Origin: Actinomycetota bacterium
Lineage (GTDB): Bacteria; Actinomycetota; Thermoleophilia; Solirubrobacterales; 70-9
Assembly (NCBI GenBank): GCA_018268415.1
Contig: JAFDWO010000154.1
Coordinates: 23,913-87,912, forward strand
Direction: 5' to 3'
DNA: 64,000 nt
In this document: one piece after another, positions 17,508 to 25,972 of the stretch
How the letters are laid out: each line of letters begins with the position of its first letter
Position numbering within the stretch: position 1 is the first letter of the stretch
Translations under genes and position numbers: made by a program
The notes under the pieces: generated by a model
What the model was told of the DNA's origin: nothing
The model's input: the letters and a program-made list of their open reading frames with translations, nothing else
Database searches by the model: none

Positions 17508-19280
17508 ATGCCGCAGATCGAGCGACCATCAGCGGCCGACATGGGTAGCCCACCTAGTGTCGGTAATACCAGGCGCCGCAGGCGGGGCCTGCATCTTGAC
17601 TTGGAGAGTCCGCTGCTTTCGCTGCCGGCGGTACTCCTCGTCATCGGCGGCTTTTTTGTACCGCTATCTGTCCTCGCCGTATATTCGTTCTGGCCAACGG
17701 TTGAAGGCGTGATCGTCCATACGTGGACGCTCGAAAATTACACCAAATTCTTTAGCCACTATGCCTACTGGCATACGTTGCTCCAGTCCTCGCTCTTCGT
17801 CGGAATCGCGTCAGCGCTGACGGTCGGGCTCACCTTTCCGTTCGCATACTTTGTGGCGACTAAAGTGAGGCCTGAGCGTCGCCTGGTCTGGATCGTGCTT
17901 GCGGTCCTGCCGTTCTGGACGAGCTATCTGATCCGCGTCTTCGCGTGGATGAACCTCCTCGGCGAAGCTGGGGCGATCAACCATCTCCTGATCGACGTTG
18001 GGGCTCCCGGGGCCCCCTTCGGCCTCTTTGGGGACAACAAGGACGGCATCGTCATCACTTTCGTCTACCTCATGTTCCCCCTCTCGTTTCTCACCTCGTA
18101 CATAACGATCGAGAGAATGAACCCGGCGATGCTGGAGGCAGCTGCCGACCTCGGCGGCAAGCCGTGGCAAGCACTCGTACGAATCACGTTGCCCGTTGCC
18201 AGAATGGGTCTTATTGCGGGCTTCATCTTCTGCTTCATCAGCATGATGGGTGACTACGTGACTCCACAACTGATCGGTGGGACGGAAGGTTTCTTGTACT
18301 CCACCCTCATCACGAATCAGTTCGGTAGCTCCATACAGTGGGGATTCGGCGCGGCGCTTGCCCTGATCTTCGCCGTGGCAGTGTTCGTCCTCCTGCTGGT
18401 GATGAAAGCGGCCAGCGGGGGTACGCAGGAGGTCGGCGAGTACACCCGGGCCTACAGCGAAAGACGAGCGCCCTTTCTACGCCTGTATTCGGTCTTCTTT
18501 CTGTGTTTCTTGTACATGCCGATAGTGGTTCTTGTTCTGCTCGCCTTCAATAGCAGCAGTTCGATCGGCTTCCCGATCAGAGGGATCACGACCCATTGGT
18601 TTGCCGGCGTGTTCGAAGATCCGCTACTGATCGAAAGTCTTGAAACCAGTCTCGTCGTTGCGGTGACCGCTGTCGGAACCAGCGTCGTACTCGGAACGTT
18701 GGCGGCCATACAACTATCTCGTAGTCGGGGGCGCTGGCGCTCCCTGAATCTCGGGATACTGACGATCCCGCTGTTCCTTCCGCCGCTGCTTCTCGGCTTG
18801 GCCATCATCATCGGGCTAAATGCAATCGGAATCGAGCGGGGATTGTGGACCATCCTCTTAGGGCACGTACTACTCACCCTGCCGATCGTCACTCTGATGG
18901 TCGTGATACGACTCGAGGGCCTGGACCGTAACCAGGAGCTTGCCGCGGCGGATCTTGGTGCCCGGCCGCTTCAGGCGCTGTTGCGAGTGTCTGTGCCTCA
19001 GGCGGCACCCGGCATCATTGCGGCAGCCCTCATCGCGTTCGCGGTGTCCATGGACGAGTTCATCCTCACGTATCTGGTGACGGGGACGAACGCGACGCTG
19101 CCGCTCTATATCTTCGGCGCGTTGAGGTTCTCCCTGAGTCCCTCGATTGCGGCGCTCTCCGTGCTGCTGCTCGGCTTTTCGTTCGTCCTCGTGATCTGCG
19201 GGCTGATCGTCGCGACGACAGGAAGTCGACGAAACCGGCGCAATGCTGGAGTGGCAGTGACGGCTGTCCCCATGGGATGA
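17508..19280 (+). CDS. Fused two-domain ABC transporter permease (PotB-PotC type)
   Basis: 590 residues with two permease halves in one chain. The first half (about 40-300) has the EAA loop MLEAAADLGGKPWQALVRITLP; the second (about 320-580) has ELAAADLGARPLQALLRVSVP. Around twelve hydrophobic segments are visible. In most polyamine systems PotB and PotC are separate proteins, so this is a natural fusion. GGGAG precedes the ATG and the stop overlaps the ATPase start. Confidence 0.9.
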   Translation: MPQIERPSAADMGSPPSVGNTRRRRRGLHLDLESPLLSLPAVLLVIGGFFVPLSVLAVYSFWPTVEGVIVHTWTLENYTKFFSHYAYWHTLLQSSLFVGIASALTVGLTFPFAYFVATKVRPERRLVWIVLAVLPFWTSYLIRVFAWMNLLGEAGAINHLLIDVGAPGAPFGLFGDNKDGIVITFVYLMFPLSFLTSYITIERMNPAMLEAAADLGGKPWQALVRITLPVARMGLIAGFIFCFISMMGDYVTPQLIGGTEGFLYSTLITNQFGSSIQWGFGAALALIFAVAVFVLLLVMKAASGGTQEVGEYTRAYSERRAPFLRLYSVFFLCFLYMPIVVLVLLAFNSSSSIGFPIRGITTHWFAGVFEDPLLIESLETSLVVAVTAVGTSVVLGTLAAIQLSRSRGRWRSLNLGILTIPLFLPPLLLGLAIIIGLNAIGIERGLWTILLGHVLLTLPIVTLMVVIRLEGLDRNQELAAADLGARPLQALLRVSVPQAAPGIIAAALIAFAVSMDEFILTYLVTGTNATLPLYIFGALRFSLSPSIAALSVLLLGFSFVLVICGLIVATTGSRRNRRNAGVAVTAVPMG

Positions 19281-20443
19281 GAGAGCTGAGAAAGGTAGAG
19301 ATGGAGAACGCGTTGGAATGTAGGAACCTCCGGAAGCAGTACCCGGGGCAGTCGAGTTACGCACTTGGCGACGCAGACCGTGGCGTCTCGGTTGACGTGA
19401 AGCAGGGGGAGCTGTTCGCCCTATTGGGTCCCAGCGGGTGTGGAAAGACCACGACGCTCCGTATCGTCGGAGGATTCGCGGAGCCGGACGACGGCGAAGT
19501 GGTGATCAACGGCGAGGAGGTGACGAGCCTGCCTCCGTATGGGCGCCGAACCAACACGGTGTTCCAGAGCTATGCCCTGTTCCCGCATATGAGGGTGGGG
19601 GCCAATGTCGGATTCGGCCTCAAGATGGGTGGGGTGGGGAAGGCCGAGCGGGAGGCACGGGTCCGGGCTGTGCTGGAGCAGGTCGGTCTGGCTGACTTCG
19701 AGCGCCGACGCGTCACTGAGTTGTCGGGCGGGCAGCAGCAGCGAGCCGCGCTCGCCCGGGCGATGGTGAACGAGCCCGCGATCCTGCTCCTCGACGAGCC
19801 GTTGGGCGCTCTCGACCTGAAGCTGCGTCGGGAAATGCAGGACGAGCTGGTTCGTCTGAAGGGACGTACCAAGATGACGTTCGTTCATGTTACCCACGAC
19901 CAGGAGGAGGCTTGCGCGATCGCCGATCGCATCGCGATCATGGATCGCGGCCACATCATCCAGGTGGACACTCCGGTCGCGCTCTATCGTGAGCCGCGCA
20001 CAAGTTACGTCGCCGAGTTCATCAATATCGGCACGGTTGTGCGTGGGCGTGCCCAGAGGAGTGCCGACTGGATAGAGGTTGAGGGTGAGAATGTCAGGAT
20101 CGAGGGCCGCCCTCCGGCTTGGCTCAACGGCCACGCGGATGTCGCGGCCGTACTCCCCCATAGTCGGGCTCGCATTGATCCGAGCGACGCCGATGAGATC
20201 GCCGGATCGTGCGGCATGGTGGGTGTTATCGATCGCGTGACTTTCACGGGGTCGGTCTTTGAGATTGTCGCGCGGACCGAGGAGGGATTCGAGGTCCGCG
20301 CCGAGATGTCGGAGGATGACACCAGCAGCTGGATAAGGCCGGGGACGAGCGCGAGGATCTGGTGGCCAAATAAGGACATTCTTTTCGTGAAGGATTCGAA
20401 CGCCGGTACTTCGGGGCAACAACGGTGGACGACCGAGGTCTAG
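19277..20443 (+). CDS. Polyamine-type ABC transporter ATP-binding protein (PotA family)
   Basis: 388 residues: Walker A GPSGCGKTTT, Q-loop in VFQSYALFPHM, signature LSGGQQQR, Walker B LLLDEPLGALD, switch His in HVTHD, and a C-terminal TOBE-like domain (from about residue 255). The ATG at 19277 overlaps the permease stop (ATGA); a second ATG at 19301 has GAAAGG before it and may be used instead. It powers the importer encoded by the two preceding genes. Confidence 0.93.
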   Translation: MRELRKVEMENALECRNLRKQYPGQSSYALGDADRGVSVDVKQGELFALLGPSGCGKTTTLRIVGGFAEPDDGEVVINGEEVTSLPPYGRRTNTVFQSYALFPHMRVGANVGFGLKMGGVGKAEREARVRAVLEQVGLADFERRRVTELSGGQQQRAALARAMVNEPAILLLDEPLGALDLKLRREMQDELVRLKGRTKMTFVHVTHDQEEACAIADRIAIMDRGHIIQVDTPVALYREPRTSYVAEFINIGTVVRGRAQRSADWIEVEGENVRIEGRPPAWLNGHADVAAVLPHSRARIDPSDADEIAGSCGMVGVIDRVTFTGSVFEIVARTEEGFEVRAEMSEDDTSSWIRPGTSARIWWPNKDILFVKDSNAGTSGQQRWTTEV

Positions 20444-20490
20444 AGGTCGAACAGGCTCCAAGCGGGCGCGCTACTTCCAGAAACCCGTAC

Positions 20491-20508
20491 TGGCCTACCG
20501 GTCGACCA
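20491..20508 (+). promoter_or_regulatory. Operator B2 before the class IV aminotransferase
   Basis: TGGCCTACCGGTCGACCA, copy 2 of the palindrome, 53 bases before the aminotransferase ATG. TAGGCT at 20515-20520 is a possible -10 box. This suggests that the aminotransferase and aldolase have their own controlled promoter within the larger operon. Confidence 0.65.
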
Positions 20509-20560
20509 ATCTGCTAGGCTCGACTTGACTGTTTCGGAACTCGCGGAGGAGGGTGCGCTG

Positions 20561-21478
20561 ATGCTTGCTTACGTTAATGGGGACTTTCTCGCCGACGGCG
20601 ATGCGAAGGTCTCCGTACGCGACCGTGGCTTCATGCTCGGGGACGGCGTCTTCGAGGTATGGCGCACCTATGGCGGCACGACTTCCGCCGACATGATCGA
20701 GAAGAACCTGGCCCGACTCACGAAGAGCTTGCGCTACATGGAGTTGGACCCCGGTCCCATTATCGGCGAGGTCAGGACGGCCACTCACGAGGTAGTCGAG
20801 CGCAATCGACCGGAGATCGAGGCGATTGGAGACGACGTTCTGGTCTTCGTGATCGTCACGAGGGGCACGGTCGACGAGTTGGCCGGAGGAGAGGCAACGC
20901 CGACGATCACCGTGTTCCTTAATCCCATCCCTGCCCGCGCGGTGTACGGCGACGATCTGTACGGGAACGGCGCACGCCTCACCACGTCATTGATGTACCG
21001 CGACCCTTGGGGGGCGATGGACCCGCGCGTGAAGAGCATCAGTCGCTTCGCCTACGCACGTGCGGAGCGAAAAATGGCGCGGGCGGGATCTCGCACCTGG
21101 ACTTTGTTCTGTGACAACGACGGCAATCCGACCGAGGTCTCCGGGGCAAACTTGCTGCTCATCAACGGGATGACCGTCTGTCGGCCGCCGCGTCACACCG
21201 TCTTGGGTGGAATCAACATGACGACCTTTCTCGAGCTGGCCAAAGGGCTCGGCGCTGAGATCGAAGAGAGGCCGCTGACGATGTACGACTACCTCAACGC
21301 GGACGAGGTTGTCCTGACGACCACGAGTGTCTGTGCGGTTCGGGTTACCGAGATCGACGAAATTCGACTGGAGTCCCGCGGAGAGCTCTACGATCGGGTG
21401 ATCGGTGAGTGGATCAAGTACGTCGATTTTGATTTCGTAGCCCGTGCAAAAGAACGCGCTGGACTTGTCTCGGCCTGA
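20561..21478 (+). CDS. Class IV PLP aminotransferase (D-amino acid / (R)-amine type)
   Basis: The ATG at 20561 is chosen over the TTG at 20525 because GGAGGAGGG lies seven bases before it. The 305 residues start MLAYVNGDFLADGDAKVSVR. Fold-type IV features: RDRGFMLGDGVFEVWRTYGG, the PLP lysine in DPRVKSISRFAYARAE, PTEVSGANLLLINGM, and TVLGGIN. The family includes branched-chain, D-amino acid and (R)-selective amine transaminases. The same regulon contains alanine racemase, which would fit D-alanine as a product or donor. Substrate not assignable from sequence. Confidence 0.85.
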   Translation: MLAYVNGDFLADGDAKVSVRDRGFMLGDGVFEVWRTYGGTTSADMIEKNLARLTKSLRYMELDPGPIIGEVRTATHEVVERNRPEIEAIGDDVLVFVIVTRGTVDELAGGEATPTITVFLNPIPARAVYGDDLYGNGARLTTSLMYRDPWGAMDPRVKSISRFAYARAERKMARAGSRTWTLFCDNDGNPTEVSGANLLLINGMTVCRPPRHTVLGGINMTTFLELAKGLGAEIEERPLTMYDYLNADEVVLTTTSVCAVRVTEIDEIRLESRGELYDRVIGEWIKYVDFDFVARAKERAGLVSA

Positions 21479-21509
21479 ATAGGCGCGATCAAGGTCGAGA
21501 GGCGACGAA

Positions 21510-22325
21510 ATGCCACCGCGCCAGTCGACGCGAGTAGCTCAAGCAGGCAGGGACTCGCGTCTTGGTCTGATCGTCAAGATGCCATCCGCGGCCACCGTGG
21601 AAGCTGCCGGCCATGTCGGTTTCGACTTCGTCCTGCTGGATACCGAGCATGGTTCATCCGACATGCTTGAACTCGAGCACCATATTCGAGCAGCCGACAG
21701 TGCTGGTATCGGCGCTCTTGTGCGCGTAAGCTCGGTTGGGAGCCCGGACATCCTCCGGGCCCTGGATGCGGGAGCCGAGGGGATCGTGGTCCCACACGTC
21801 TCTGTAGTTCAGGATGCCGAGCGCGCCGTGGCAGAGACGCATTATCCGCCGCTGGGTCGGCGCAGCTTGGCGCTCTCCACCCGGGCCGGACGACAGTCGA
21901 CCAGCCGCCTCGCGAGTCATCTGGGGACCGCCGAAGAGAAGATCCTCCTGATTGCACAGGTGGAGGACGCCGAAGGGCTTGAGAACATCGATCGGATTCT
22001 CGAGTGCGACGACCTTGACGGGATCTTCATCGGCCCGGCCGATCTGTCCGCATCACTTGGCCATCCCGGTCAATTCGACCATCCACTCGTTCGCTCAGGC
22101 ATCAATCAGATAGTCGAGGCGGTCAAGGGAAAGAGTGGCTCTCGTCTCTGCGTTCTGGCCGAGAGTGAGAAAGACCTCACCTATTGGGTCGACCAAGGTG
22201 CCGGCTTGGTGTTCGTCAACGCGCCTGCCTTGATTGCGGGAAGCCTGAGGCGTATGGCGGAAGCGTTTGCGAGCAGTCGGGTCGACCAAGACCTGGATGG
22301 CGTGCCTTCGGCAGCTACTGACTAG
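21510..22325 (+). CDS. HpcH/HpaI family aldolase
   Basis: 271 residues: VGFDFVLLDTEHGSSDMLELEH, VRVSSVGSPDILRALDAGAEGIVVPHVS, and LDGIFIGPADLSASLGHPG, the standard landmarks of class II 2-keto-3-deoxy acid and HpaI-type aldolases. A metal-binding Glu and Asp lie in QVEDAEGLENID and GPADLS. It would cleave a 4-hydroxy-2-keto acid, plausibly the product of the aminotransferase encoded 32 bases upstream. Confidence 0.9.
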   Translation: MPPRQSTRVAQAGRDSRLGLIVKMPSAATVEAAGHVGFDFVLLDTEHGSSDMLELEHHIRAADSAGIGALVRVSSVGSPDILRALDAGAEGIVVPHVSVVQDAERAVAETHYPPLGRRSLALSTRAGRQSTSRLASHLGTAEEKILLIAQVEDAEGLENIDRILECDDLDGIFIGPADLSASLGHPGQFDHPLVRSGINQIVEAVKGKSGSRLCVLAESEKDLTYWVDQGAGLVFVNAPALIAGSLRRMAEAFASSRVDQDLDGVPSAATD

Positions 22326-22369
22326 CAGGGTCGAGAAGCCCCTCCTGCGTCGCGGCGAATCGCCGCGAC

Positions 22370-23164
22370 CTAGCCTCGTCCCGGTGAGGTATCTCGGTTG
22401 CCGAGCCCGGCCGTCTCCGACGCCAGGGCCTCTCGCAGCCTGTCGTCGGCGCTTTCCATGTGCAATCTCATCGCGGCCCGAGCTTGGTCGGCGTTTCGAG
22501 CGACGATGGCCGTCACGATTGGTTCGTGGAGTGCAAAAGAGGTGTCGGTGCTTCCCGCCTGTCGCAGGACCTGGGTCACCCAGACGCGCAGAAGCGATCG
22601 CATGCTGCCGACGAGGTTGGCGAAGACCTCATTCCCGCTGGCCCTGGCGATCTCGAGGTGGAAGCCGATGTCTGCTTCTACGTAAGCATCGACGTCGGAG
22701 CCGGCGTCACGCATCTCGTCGAGCCTCGCGCCGAGGTTGCGCTTGGCTTCCGCGTCTGCTCGGGCGGCGGCGAATCCTGCCGCCGCGACCTCGATCTCGG
22801 CTCTTGCCTCCAGAAGGTCGACGATGCTGGGGACGTTCAGAAATAGCCCCCACTCGATGACTTTCGGCAGAAGGTCGGATCCTGAACGACTCAGATAGGT
22901 CCCGTCGCCTTGCCGGACATCCAAGAGTCCCAGCAGGCTGAGGGACTTGATCGCCTCGCGAACAGACGATCGGCCGATGCCGAGAGCCTCGGCGAGGTGT
23001 CGCTCCCCTGGGATCTTTTCCCCGGGCGCGATCGCTCCCGAGAGAAGGTAGTCGATCAGCTTGCGCGTAATCTCGGCGAGGGGCGTTTCTCGTGGAGGGA
23101 GGCGGAGGCTAGACGGTAGGGCGGGATTGGCTTCTGGCGTCAATTCTCTCTGGGTCCTCCGCAA
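22370..23164 (-). CDS. FadR-type GntR/FCD regulator, proposed repressor of regulon B
   Basis: 264 residues. Winged helix at about 27-95: PGEKIPGERHLAEALGIGRSSVREAIKSLSLLGLLDVRQGDGTYL. FCD domain follows with LLEARAEIEVAAAG, VEADIGFHLEIARASGNEVF and HEPIVTAIVARNADQARAAMRLHM. TTG at 23164 is the longest start; a TTG at 23143 is an alternative. Two copies of the 18-bp palindrome lie in the gap to the VOC gene, one where its own transcript would begin, which argues for autoregulation and control of the other five sites. Confidence 0.88.
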   Translation of the reverse strand: MRRTQRELTPEANPALPSSLRLPPRETPLAEITRKLIDYLLSGAIAPGEKIPGERHLAEALGIGRSSVREAIKSLSLLGLLDVRQGDGTYLSRSGSDLLPKVIEWGLFLNVPSIVDLLEARAEIEVAAAGFAAARADAEAKRNLGARLDEMRDAGSDVDAYVEADIGFHLEIARASGNEVFANLVGSMRSLLRVWVTQVLRQAGSTDTSFALHEPIVTAIVARNADQARAAMRLHMESADDRLREALASETAGLGNRDTSPGRG

Positions 23165-23179
23165 TCGATTTTTAGCTCT

Positions 23180-23197
23180 TGGTCGACCGGTCGCTGA
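23180..23197. promoter_or_regulatory. Operator B3 at the regulator's own promoter
   Basis: TGGTCGACCGGTCGCTGA. On the minus strand TATGAT (23208-23203) is a likely -10 box, which would place the start of the regulator transcript inside this site. Confidence 0.65.
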
Positions 23198-23233
23198 CTC
23201 ACATCATATCTGCGAACCGGCTTTAAGGGTTCG

Positions 23234-23265
23234 CGGTTGACCGGTTGACCTTCCCGTCATAGACT
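23234..23265 (+). promoter_or_regulatory. Promoter and operator B4 of the VOC gene
   Basis: CGGTTGACCGGTTGACCT at 23234-23251 contains the -35 box TTGACC (23237-23242); 17 bases on is TAGACT (23260-23265). The start of transcription would be about 23272, four bases before the VOC start codon, so the mRNA is probably leaderless. Confidence 0.65.
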
Positions 23266-23275
23266 CTTTGACACC

Positions 23276-23767
23276 ATGACCTGCTCGATGACAGTTGGAC
23301 ATATCGGCCTCTGCGTGCCGGACATCGATGCGGCACTCCTCTGGTATGAGCAGGCGCTTGGCCTTGCGGTGTTGGACGGGCCACGAGAGCTCGTGCTCAA
23401 CGAAGGCACCGCCGAGACGCTGTCCGATGTCTTTGGTCCTTCGTTTCGGCGCGCGCGGATCGCCCACCTCGGGACCGGCGGTGAGTGTGGTCTAGAGCTC
23501 TTCCAGTTCCTCGAGCCGCCGACCGACTCCGATTCGCCGCCCTCCTATTTTCACGCGGGCTTTTCTCATCTCTGCTTCGTCACCGAGGACATCGATGCCG
23601 CTGTCGCCAGGGTTCGACAAGCCGGGGGTCGGATTCGAACTGCGATATGGCCGGAGTATCCGGGGCTGCCCTATCGCTTCGTACACTTCGAGGATCCGTT
23701 CGGCAATCTGCTCGAGTTTCATTCACATCCTCATCGGGAGACCCTTGAGGCCCGACCAGGCGAGTAG
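23276..23767 (+). CDS. VOC/glyoxalase superfamily protein
   Basis: 163 residues with two beta-alpha-beta-beta-beta units. Candidate metal ligands are His9 (VGHIGLCV), a Glu in GLELFQF, a His in FSHLCFV and a Glu in GNLLEFHSH, so the metal site looks intact. Members include methylmalonyl-CoA epimerase, glyoxalases and dioxygenases. No ribosome binding site precedes the ATG, matching a leaderless transcript. The role may be epimerisation or detoxification of an intermediate in regulon B. Confidence 0.8.
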   Translation: MTCSMTVGHIGLCVPDIDAALLWYEQALGLAVLDGPRELVLNEGTAETLSDVFGPSFRRARIAHLGTGGECGLELFQFLEPPTDSDSPPSYFHAGFSHLCFVTEDIDAAVARVRQAGGRIRTAIWPEYPGLPYRFVHFEDPFGNLLEFHSHPHRETLEARPGE

Positions 23768-23779
23768 TCAGCCGGAAAC

Positions 23780-24895
23780 TCAACGGCGTGAGGTCGTCTC
23801 GAGGTATCTCCGGACCACCCGTTGCGAGAGGCCACACGTGATCTCGTAGTTGATGGTGTCAAGCCGGCCGGCCATCTCCTCGACGGAGACGCTGGGCCCG
23901 ATGAGCTCGACGGTGTCTCCGAGGCCGACCTCCGCAGCGCCGATGTCGACAGCGAGCATGTCCATGCTGACCCTGCCGATGATTGGGTGGCGCTGATCGG
24001 CGATGGCCACCACCCCCCGTCCGCCGAGCGAACGCCGTACCCCGTCGGCATAGCCGATCGGGACCGTCGCGATTCTGGTGGAGCGACGCGCGACGAAGGC
24101 TTGACCGTAGCCGACGCTATCGCCCGGTTCGCACGCCTTGATGTCCGCGACATAGGAAGTCAGCCGGAGCGCAGGCGCGAGTCCCCAGTCCTCCGGGTCA
24201 TTCTGGAACGGATCCAATCCGTAGATGGCGATCCCGACCCGGACCATGTCGAGGCGAGAGGCGGGAAGGGCCAGCGTCGCGGCGCTGTTCGCAGCATGGA
24301 GGAGAAGCCCGGGCTCTTCCTCCTTCAGCGGATCCGTCCAGTCTTTGAACCGTGCCAGCTGTTCTCGGGCGAAGCTTGATCCGGGCTGGTCGGCAGTGGC
24401 CAGATGGGTCATCGCACCGACGAGGTCTACTCCCCCGCTGTTGGCAAGGAATCGGACCAGCCGGGTCGCCGCTGCTGGATCGCGAAGGCCGATGCGCCCC
24501 ATACCGGTGTCAAGCTTCACGTGAACCCTTCCACCGGTGCGAGCCACGTGACGGGCAAAAGCATCGGACCAGACGACAACCTCGGCGCTGCAGCCGTTCG
24601 CGCGTTCAAGCTCCTCCGGCGTGAGTGGTCCGAGGATCAAGATCGACGCTCCGACCCCTCCCTCACGCAGTAGCTCAGCCTCGGCGACGGTCGCGACCGC
24701 CAGCAGATCGGCTCCGGCGCGGAGCGCCTCTCGTCCCACGGGTAGGGCGCCGTGCCCGTAGGCGTTGGCCTTGACCACCGCACAGAGAAATACCCCGGTG
24801 CGTAGCCGCGCCCGAACTGCACGGACATTGGCGGCGATCGCCCCGAGGTCGACGGCGGCGACCGCACGGTGGGAGGTGTCGGCTCGCGGATTCAT
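23780..24895 (-). CDS. alr: Alanine racemase
   Basis: 371 residues of fold-type III: VVKANAYGHGA with PLP Lys42, VHVKLDTGMGRIGL, and DSVGYGQAFVARR with the second catalytic tyrosine, followed by TVPIGYADGVRR and a VSMDML segment. It interconverts L- and D-alanine. Divergent from a class IV aminotransferase with a shared 28-bp palindrome, and inside a catabolic regulon, so a role beyond cell-wall synthesis (recycling D-alanine from transamination) is likely. No ribosome binding site is visible before the ATG. Confidence 0.93.
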   Translation of the reverse strand: MNPRADTSHRAVAAVDLGAIAANVRAVRARLRTGVFLCAVVKANAYGHGALPVGREALRAGADLLAVATVAEAELLREGGVGASILILGPLTPEELERANGCSAEVVVWSDAFARHVARTGGRVHVKLDTGMGRIGLRDPAAATRLVRFLANSGGVDLVGAMTHLATADQPGSSFAREQLARFKDWTDPLKEEEPGLLLHAANSAATLALPASRLDMVRVGIAIYGLDPFQNDPEDWGLAPALRLTSYVADIKACEPGDSVGYGQAFVARRSTRIATVPIGYADGVRRSLGGRGVVAIADQRHPIIGRVSMDMLAVDIGAAEVGLGDTVELIGPSVSVEEMAGRLDTINYEITCGLSQRVVRRYLETTSRR

Positions 24896-24922
24896 GTAGA
24901 GGTCGACCGGTCGGCCTCTACA
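24895..24922. promoter_or_regulatory. Operator B5, 28-bp palindrome between alr and aminotransferase
   Basis: The core AGGTCGACCGGTCGGCCT (24900-24917) is extended by perfect outer arms TGTAGAGG and CCTCTACA to 28 bases. It touches the alr start codon and ends 13 bases before the aminotransferase ATG, so one bound dimer could block both divergent genes. Confidence 0.7.
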
Positions 24923-24935
24923 TTATCCTAAGGCC

Positions 24936-25754
24936 ATGGAAAATTTGCCCGCTGTCGCAAACGGTGTACTGACCACCGCTGACGATGTACGCATCGACGT
25001 CCGCGACGAAGGCTTTCTGCGCGGGGACGGCGTCTTTGAGGTCATTCGTCTCTACGCTGGACGACCCTTTGCCTTCGCCGAGCATCTCGCCCGAATGCGC
25101 CGCTCCGCTGAGCGCTTGCGCCTACCCTTTTCGCCTGAAGTGGTCGAGCAAGATGTCGATCTGGTTCTCTCGGCTGCAGGCCCGATCGACGGCGCCCTAC
25201 GCCTTGTCGCAACGCGTGGCGGGTTTCGACTTGCTGTCGTCGAGCACATCCAAGAGCTGCCGCCGACGCTTTCACTCGCGACCGTCCTCTGCCGGCCGAC
25301 GCTCCTCATGGACGGTGTGAAGTCGTTGAGCTATGCCGGCAACATGCTTGCCCGACGGCTGGCGGCAGAGCAAGGTGCTGACGACGCGCTGCTGGTGCGG
25401 CCAGACGGCGTAGTCCTCGAGGCTCCGACATCCTCCTTCTTCTATGTCCGGCATGGCGAGCTATTCACGCCGCCTTTGTCCGAGGGCATCCTGGCTTCGA
25501 TCACGCGTGAGCATCTACTCGCGATCACGGACGCGACCGAGCGATCGATTGCCAGTCGCGACCTTCCCCTGATCGAAGAGGCCTTTCTTGCGTCGACGCT
25601 GCGGGAGGTGCATCCCGTTCATCGCCTGGATGACAATCTTCTCCCAGGTGAGAGAGGCAAGCTCACTGCAAATGTGGCACGAGCGATGGGCACCCACGTC
25701 AAGGGCTCGGTCGAGCCCTCCGTGGGCCAGGGGCCTGGCGGTCGGAAGCGCTGA
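24936..25754 (+). CDS. Class IV PLP aminotransferase / aminodeoxychorismate lyase-like
   Basis: 272 residues, a second fold-type IV enzyme: RDEGFLRGDGVFEVIRLYAGRPF, PLP lysine in DGVKSLSYAGNMLARRLA, VLEAPTSSFFYVRHG, and TPPLSEGILASITREH. It is shorter than branched-chain aminotransferases and closer in size to D-amino acid transaminase or PabC. It shares its promoter region with alr and is followed by the dimethylformamidase-like gene. Confidence 0.83.
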   Translation: MENLPAVANGVLTTADDVRIDVRDEGFLRGDGVFEVIRLYAGRPFAFAEHLARMRRSAERLRLPFSPEVVEQDVDLVLSAAGPIDGALRLVATRGGFRLAVVEHIQELPPTLSLATVLCRPTLLMDGVKSLSYAGNMLARRLAAEQGADDALLVRPDGVVLEAPTSSFFYVRHGELFTPPLSEGILASITREHLLAITDATERSIASRDLPLIEEAFLASTLREVHPVHRLDDNLLPGERGKLTANVARAMGTHVKGSVEPSVGQGPGGRKR

Positions 25755-25907
25755 AGACTGTGAGTGCGGGTCTACGGTCGCCCCGGACTCAGCCCCGACG
25801 GTGCTGGAGCAGATTACCCCCCTTCAGCATCTCGGCGAGGGCGGTCTTCGGTCGAAACGTCGCCCTATCGACACTCCGTTCGCCTCCTTAGTCTCACCCC
25901 GAGGCGA

Positions 25908-25956
25908 TTGCATCGCGGTCACCCATACGATACCGTAAACATCTACCGGTCGACCA
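25908..25956 (+). promoter_or_regulatory. Promoter and operator B6
   Basis: TTGCAT (25908-25913), 17 bases, TACCGT (25931-25936), then operator ACATCTACCGGTCGACCA at 25939-25956, just past the -10 box as in B1. A ribosome binding site AGGAG and the TTG start follow. Confidence 0.65.
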
Positions 25957-25972
25957 CTTAGGAGCTAAGACC

